Shown: in pieces, positions 58,522 to 64,000 of the stretch
Numbering within the stretch: position 1 is the first letter of the stretch
How the letters are laid out: the number at the start of each line of letters is the position of its first letter
NCBI RefSeq assembly: GCF_023091745.1
Contig: NC_068926.1
Location: forward strand, 46,028,001 to 46,092,000
Origin: Budorcas taxicolor
Lineage: Eukaryota > Chordata > Mammalia > Artiodactyla > Bovidae
Length of the DNA stretch: 64,000 bases
Direction: 5' to 3'
Notes under the pieces: model-generated
Database searches by the model: none
Seen by the model: the letters and a program-made list of their open reading frames with translations, nothing else
Told to the model about the DNA's origin: nothing
Program-made: the position numbers and the translations under genes

Positions 58522-59299
58522 ATGCACTCCCATGGCCTCAAATACCAGTATATCACAAACTGCTACATCTCCACCTTAGAGCCTTATGATTGTGTATCCA
58601 GTGGACCACTTGACGTCTCCTCCAGGAAAGCTCCCTTGAACAAACATGATGACATTATTGATCACTTACTGAGCCATAAGCATATTGCATAAATTGTCTC
58701 ATTTAATTCTCTGATACTCAGAGTATACACTTTATCCACCGTTATGTACCACCTCTCCAATTCATCAGATTGAAACCTTACCTCTATCCCTTTCCACTTC
58801 TGGTTCCTCCAAAGCCTGCTTAGGATTATGCAGTGACCCCCAAGTTTCTGGCACCTGAAATCTGGGGGTCACCCTTGAGTCTTCTTCTCACCACCACAAC
58901 TAGTCCAACATTAAATGCTGCCAGATCAACTTTCAGAACATTTCCTATATCATTCCATTGCTTTCTATCTCCCCTTCACACCTTTACTCAAGCCACCATC
59001 ACCTCTCACTTAGATGGCTGTGACAGCCTCCTGATCTTTTTCTCTAGCTCATAGTTCACATAGCAGTCAACAGGCAGGCATCATGGTGCAAAATGGGATG
59101 ATTAATAAAGTGTCTCAGGTTAGCAAAAATTTGCAGATTGTCAAGGGATTAGGGGGAGAGGTACAATCATCCTCAGTGAAGTTGATGGACTGATTTTTAG
59201 GGGGTTTGGCAATGAATATTATATTTTAAATATATATCTGTTTCTATGTAATGATTCTACCAGCAGTTACTTACTAGAAAATTTCTCACAAATAACAAA
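58522..59299. other. Mostly single-copy-looking stretch
   Basis: 58650-58745 ('cacttactgagccataagc', 'ctcatttaattctctg') may be a MIR fragment on the minus strand. A 73-aa frame at 58833-59054 has no recognised domain. Confidence 0.35.
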
Positions 59300-59525
59300 A
59301 CCATAGTTAATACTTAGTGAGCATTTACTATGAAGCAGGCAGTGTTGTAAAATGCCTTATGGATGCTGATAATTTAATCTCACATTACCCTCATTATGTA
59401 ACATCCCCCATAGGAGACGGAAATCCGTGACACAGAGAGGTTAAGCAATGTGTGCTTGAGTCCAGAGCTAATAAGTTTGTGAGTTAGAGTTTGAACCCAT
59501 GCATCTAATTCCCTAGCCTGCTGTC
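59300..59525 (-). mobile_element. MIR SINE, antisense
   Basis: 'gagcatttactatgaagcag', 'taatttaatctcacattacc', 'cacagagaggttaagcaatg', 'gagctaataagtttgtgag', 'agtttgaacccatgcatc': the reverse MIR order, nearly complete. Confidence 0.8.
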
Positions 59526-59746
59526 AACGAGTACTGGATAGCATCTCTCTTAGAGCTACACAAATGAGTAGTTTTAGAATTATTCATGGCAGAACTGTAA
59601 GAGAAATGAAGCTGAACAAAAAAGTAAGAGCAAGCAATTCTACCAATAGGAATTCTGTGAAATAAATTACAGTAAAATTATGCCATGAAATATTGAGCAG
59701 TAGTTACTGAAAGTAGGGAGGCCATTCCAGTGCACTGAAAGATTGT

Positions 59747-59812
59747 ACATGCATACATGTTACATACGTACACACATATACGTACACACATATACACAGA
59801 TCACACACATTC
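59747..59812. repeat. Interrupted (CA/TA)n simple repeat
   Basis: Alternating 'acatacgtacacacatatac' units in a purine-pyrimidine pattern. Confidence 0.75.
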
Positions 59813-59874
59813 TTATGTTCTGTTTGATATAAATATAGAATAACTGAAAAACTATGCATCAGTGTTTTTTCAAT

Positions 59875-60715
59875 TTTTTACTCTAGTAAAATATATACAA
59901 TATAAAATTACTATCTTAACTGTTTTAAGTGTACAGTTCTGTGGTATTAAGTACCTTCATATTATTTTGCAATTATCATTACCACCCATTGCCTGAACTC
60001 TTTTCATCTTGCAAATTGAAGCTCTGCCCATTAAACAATAACTCCCTATGACTACCTCCCCTCAGCCTCCGGCACCTACCATGCTACCTCTGTTATTAGA
60101 AGTACTGCTATTTAAAAATAATAACAGAAGTGAGATTATGTAATTTTTACTTTCTGTGTCTGGCTTATTTCACTTAGGTATCCTCTAGGTTCATTCATGT
60201 TGTTGTAAATGGCAAGATTTCTTTCTTTTTAAATGCTAACATTTCACTATATATACATTATTTAGTAAGATATATAAATTTTCTTTATCCATTCATCTGC
60301 AGACAGATATGTAAGTTGTTTACATATCTCAGCTATTGTGGATACTGCTGCTATGAACACAGGGGTGCAAATATCTCTTCTTGCAGATAATAGTGATTTT
60401 ATTATCTTTGGATATATACTCAGAAATGATATCAGTGGATTTTGGTGGATCAAATGGTATCTCTATGTTTAATTTTTTGAGGAACCTCCATGCTGTTTTC
60501 CATAGTGGCTGCACCAATTTCCATTTCCACCAACAGTTCACAAGGGTTCCCTTTTCTCCACTACTCACTAACACTTGTAATCTTTTGACTTTTGATAACA
60601 GCCATTCTGACAAGTGTAAGGTGGTAGTTTACTGTGGTTTTCATTTGCAATTCTCTGAGGATTGATGGTGTTGAGCATCTTTTCCTGTGCCTGTTGGCTT
60701 TGTGTATGTTTTCTA
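59875..60715 (-). mobile_element. Old L1 3' end, antisense
   Basis: Reverse of the L1 3' UTR and last part of ORF2: 'taagtgtacagttctgtgg', 'tcatcttgcaaattgaagc', 'attaaacaataactccc', 'ggcttatttcacttagg', 'ccaacagttcacaagggttc' and 'gccattctgacaagtgtaag'. More diverged than the L1s at 22-35 and 43-52 kb. Confidence 0.9.
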
Positions 60716-61317
60716 ATAGTGCTTACCTCTGGGAGCTGGATTAATTGATGCCTTTCATTTCTATTAGCAATCTTCAATCTTGCAACTTTCAGACAATTTT
60801 TTTTTAAGTGGAGTAAAACACTGAAAACAGAAGAGAAAAAATCAGTGAGAGAAAGGATCAATGCTGTCTGGTGAGCTGGGAGACTAATTTTAGACTAATT
60901 TCAGGGGCTCGTGTTGCAGCTCAACAGAGGCTGTGAGTGGAATTTCAGAAAGAATATCACTCATTTTGAACAGTCAAGTGTGTCTCAGCTCCCTGCTAGC
61001 TACTCTGTTGTTCTTGTAACTGAGCTCCTGCAAGTAAGTTGGAAAAGGGTTTCCAGGACACAGTCCTTGCTCATCCAGCCCCCCAGGGGCATCACTGGCA
61101 AATGATGCACAGGAGGAAGGTGATGCTCTGACCTGGCCTCCTGCAGCAGCACAGCCTCCAGCTCTTACAGACCTGCTGTGATGTTACCTGTTATCACAGT
61201 CCCAGGAAACTGATGGCATGTCCTCTTGTCTCCGATTGAAGACATTCAGCACCATCTAAGGGCAGTCTTCTAAAGCATCTTCCCCAGTTTTCTGCACAAT
61301 CAGAATGGGGAACACGC
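60716..61317. other. Single-copy-looking stretch, no gene seen
   Basis: No notable frame or repeat beyond an A/T-rich stretch near 60790-60840. Confidence 0.4.
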
Positions 61318-61626
61318 TTGTTTAAAATACAGGCTCCTGAGGTCTTCCCAGATGTCCCGAATCCATATCTCCAAGGGGAGGGATGCAGGGTCTGCACATT
61401 TCAGAACAGTTCCAGGTACATCAGGCAGGTTGGGGAATGCAAATCTGAAGCAATTGCTCTGAAATGTCAGTGTGGCAGTCACCTGGAGGCTTGTTACCAT
61501 GCAGACCCTAGGATCTTGCCCATGGTGTCTGACTCAGGAGAGGTGCTGCCCTGGAGATCCACATTTTAAAAGTATCAAGGTGATCTGAATGAGGTTAGAG
61601 ATCAGTGGAATGCACTTTAAGAAACA
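61318..61626 (+). mobile_element. MER5A-like hAT relics, two adjacent
   Basis: 61318-61440 and 61462-61626 both show the weakened order of this hAT-Charlie MITE: 'gtcacctggaggcttgtta', 'ccatggtgtctgactcag', 'gagatccacattttaaaag', 'gtgatctgaatgagg' in the second, and a similar but weaker series in the first. The second is the firmer call. Confidence 0.55.
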
Positions 61627-62544
61627 GTATTCTGAAGCCACAGGAAAGTCTGCTCACTTTGCAAAGACCACAGAGATACATGAGTGTGTGGGTCATTCAG
61701 TTTTGCCCACAGACCTGTTATTCCATGACTCTGCTCTCCTTTGCTTCCCAGTGATGAAATGTCCCTGGCCACCTTGTCCTGTGCTTCCAGGCAGCTTGGC
61801 CAATGGGACAGATTGCCTGGATACAGGAAGACGGGAAAGGGAGAAGCCAGAACGCCCGCCTCTCTCTGTTTTGCCACCTCAGCAACTTTGGTTGGCTTCC
61901 CTGCCAGCATCTTTGTCTTTCCTAAGGTTCAGCTTTTCCTGCATCTTTCTCTCTGCATTCCAAGATAGTGACAAGTGGTTATGACTTCCTGCAATCACTA
62001 AACTCCAGCTTGTCTAACTCTCCCTTGTTTGTTTTCTAAGTCCGTCCACCACAAGATGCAGTCCACTTGGATTGCATTTCCTTCATGTGAAGTATCTTAA
62101 GGAAGCTTCACGACTCCAACTGGACCATGCCTGGTGCACTGTTTGTCTTGTCCACCATGGTGGTTCAGCCATGACAAAATATTGGTTCTGTGAGGCTAGA
62201 AGCATCAGTGATCATGGTGCAAAGCCAGACGAGAGGTTTTACTACCACCTTTTCTAAATGCACCGGAACAGCCTCTGTACCACAGTGATTTCTTTTCCTC
62301 CTTCAGTAGCTTGATTATCTTTTCCACCATCGTGATTTAGGACCTGAGGTTCATAGGAGGTGCCTGGTCCACCTGACCCTGACACTGAGGCTATGGGTGC
62401 TGATTGCACATCACTGAGTGTCTCCCCACGTTCCTCCAGGGAGCACAGTCTTCTCTCTCACCCTCAGAATCCCCTTCAAATTGCCCAGCTCTGTCTTAAT
62501 CATGGGATTATGGCCCACAATGATGTTCATTCACCACATGCAAA
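61627..62544. other. Single-copy-looking stretch, no gene seen
   Basis: Frames of 131 aa plus (61589-61984), 97 aa minus and 86-98 aa near 62360-62714 overlap freely and have no recognised domain; the last runs into a SINE. Confidence 0.35.
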
Positions 62545-62587
62545 AACTCCTTACCTCCCCAGATGTCTCTGCTATGACCTGGGTGTG

Positions 62588-62706
62588 CTCAGCTGTTCAG
62601 AGTTTTATCTGGCTCTTTAAGACCCCGTGGACTGTAGCCCTCCAGGCTCCTCTGTCCGTGGAATTTTCCAGGCAAGAATACTGGAATGGGTTGCTACTCC
62701 AGACTA
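62588..62706 (-). mobile_element. BovA fragment in the minisatellite
   Basis: Antisense BovA body, 'tgctcagctgttcagag' to 'ggaatgggttgctactcc', without a tRNA half; minisatellite units continue on both sides. Confidence 0.88.
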
Positions 62707-63254
62707 TGAGCTAGGATGTCTCTCTATATCCTCATGAGTGTCTATTCTAAACTGATTTCTCTTTAAATAACCCAGGTCTTTCTACTCTGACCCGGGATGT
62801 CTTCCCAAATACCCAATTGTGTCAACTCTGACCAATGCTGTTTTAGTAATAGCCTGAATAATAATGCAGTTGTTTCTAATCTGACCTGCGGTATGCCCTT
62901 TACCTCCTAGATGTGAGTATTCTGACCTGAAGTGTCTCACTAGCTTTTCAGGTATGTCTGAACTCATGTCAGATGTTCCTAAGTCCCCCTGTGTGTCTAC
63001 ACTGACATTGGTTGCTTCTGAAACACCTGAGTGCCTGAATATCTACCAGTGACCTGGATGTCTCAGTTTCCCAGATGTGTCTACCCTGACCTTGAATAGC
63101 TCCTTAATTCCCAAGATCCATATACACCGACATGGGATATTTCCATAATTACTGAGTTGTGTTTACCCTAACATGAGATGCCATTCTAATTCCCAGATGT
63201 GTCTACACTGATCTTGGCTGTCTCCCTGTTCAAGTATATGAATTCTGCCCTATG

Positions 63255-63523
63255 CTGCTGCTAAGTCACTTCAGTCATGTCCAACTCTGTGCGGCCCCAT
63301 AGACGGGGGCCCACCAGGCTCCACCATCCCTGGGATTCTCCAGGCAATAACGCTAGAGTGGGTTGCCACGTCCTTCTCCAATGCATGAAAGTGAAAAGAG
63401 AAAGTGAAGTCACTCAGTCGTGTCCGACTCTTAGCCACCCCATGGACTGCAGCCTCCCAGGCTCCTCCATCCACGGAAGTTTCCAGGCAAGAGTACTGGA
63501 GTGGGGTACCATTGCCTTCTCCA
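63255..63523 (-). mobile_element. BOV-A2 SINE in the minisatellite
   Basis: Complete antisense dimer with an exact 11-bp TSD 'tctgccctatg' (63244-63254 and 63524-63534). Minisatellite text is continuous when the SINE and one TSD copy are removed. Confidence 0.96.
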
Positions 63524-64000
63524 TCTGCCCTATGATGTATCCCTACTTCCCAGATGTGTCTACCCCGAACTTGGGAGACTTCTTCACTCCTGGGTGTTTC
63601 CAACTTGACATGGGACATGTCCCTAGTTCCCTAGTTATGTTTACTCTTCCCTGGGATAACACCTAACTCCTGTTGTATCTCCCCTGACCTCGGATCCCTA
63701 GTACCCCAAGTGTGTCTACTCTGATCTAGTTTCTTCTTTCTTCCCTGGGTGCATCACCACTGACCAGAGTATTCTCACCCTTAACCAGTATATCTCCTTA
63801 ATTCTCCACCTGTGTCTACATTTTCTTGGGATGCCTCTTATTTCCTCAAACGTGTCTACACTGACTTGGAAAGTCTCCCTGATTCCCCAGGTGGGTCTCC
63901 ACTGACCCAGGATGTCACCCTATATCACTGCATGTGTGTCTACTCTGACATGATATGTTTCCCTGATTAACTCTGACAAGTGGTCTCTTTCTGATATCTC

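Larger units (their letters stand above)
62545..64000 (+). repeat. Degenerate minisatellite, ~41-bp period
   Basis: A run of diverged units, each with a core like 'gtgtctacactgacctggg' followed by 'atgtctccctaattcccag'. Consecutive units at about 63077-63240 keep an exact 41-bp step; others vary from about 37 to 48 bp. Roughly 28-30 units in the window, continuing past its right edge. Two SINEs (62588-62706, 63255-63523) are inserted. No coding potential is conserved across units. Confidence 0.9.

Noticed and set aside
62545..64000. Regularly spaced repeats considered as a CRISPR array
   Set aside because: Units are contiguous and diverged with no unique spacers, and the host is a mammal; this is a minisatellite.

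Overview
The window is vertebrate nuclear DNA from a pecoran ruminant, most probably a bovid (cattle, sheep, goat or a close relative). This follows from the repeats: tRNA-Glu-headed Bov-tA SINEs, dimeric BOV-A2 SINEs, RTE-clade BovB LINEs, L1_BT-like LINEs, a CHR-type SINE and a Tigger1 DNA transposon, with MIR and hAT relics beneath them. All family names were assigned by eye from remembered consensus sequences; no database search was possible. The exact species cannot be fixed from this.

I could not support any intact host protein-coding gene, rRNA, functional tRNA or CRISPR array. The only long reading frames with recognisable protein families belong to LINEs (BovB endonuclease/reverse transcriptase, L1 ORF1 and ORF2), and every one carries stops, frameshifts, truncation or an interrupting insertion. 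A little over half of the window can be assigned to mobile or tandem-repeat DNA.

Layout. 1-13.4 kb: mostly single-copy-looking, fairly GC-rich sequence with scattered SINEs, a short BovB 3' end, two MIRs (one split by a BOV-A2) and a GC-box tandem cluster near 5.35 kb. 13.4-15.9 kb: an older L1 3' end hit by three SINEs. 16-22.3 kb: single-copy-looking sequence with three Bov-tA copies. 22.3-35.8 kb: an old L1 3' end split by a full-length L1, which itself carries a nearly full-length BovB (24130-27568), a Bov-tA and a 5'-truncated BovB. 35.8-42.7 kb: single-copy or unclassified sequence with one SINE, an LTR-like fragment and a BovB 3' end containing an inverted filler. 42.7-52.5 kb: a Tigger1 transposon split by a second full-length L1 of a different subfamily, which contains another truncated BovB; a CHR SINE sits in the right Tigger arm. 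52.5-57.1 kb: three unrelated solo-LTR-like elements on the plus strand and one LTR-like piece on the minus strand. 57-62.5 kb: old DNA transposons, MIR and an old minus-strand L1. 62.5-64 kb: a degenerate minisatellite of about 41 bp period that runs off the window and holds two SINEs.

The genes do not form a pathway. Their relationship is stratigraphic: each insertion dates the element it interrupts, and several junctions with target-site duplications (TSDs) can be read directly. I found no novel biological system. The most unusual structures are an inverted 53-bp template-switch-like filler in a BovB copy, the nested LINE stacks, a possible L1 3' transduction, tandem units in the L1 5' regions and the 41-bp minisatellite.
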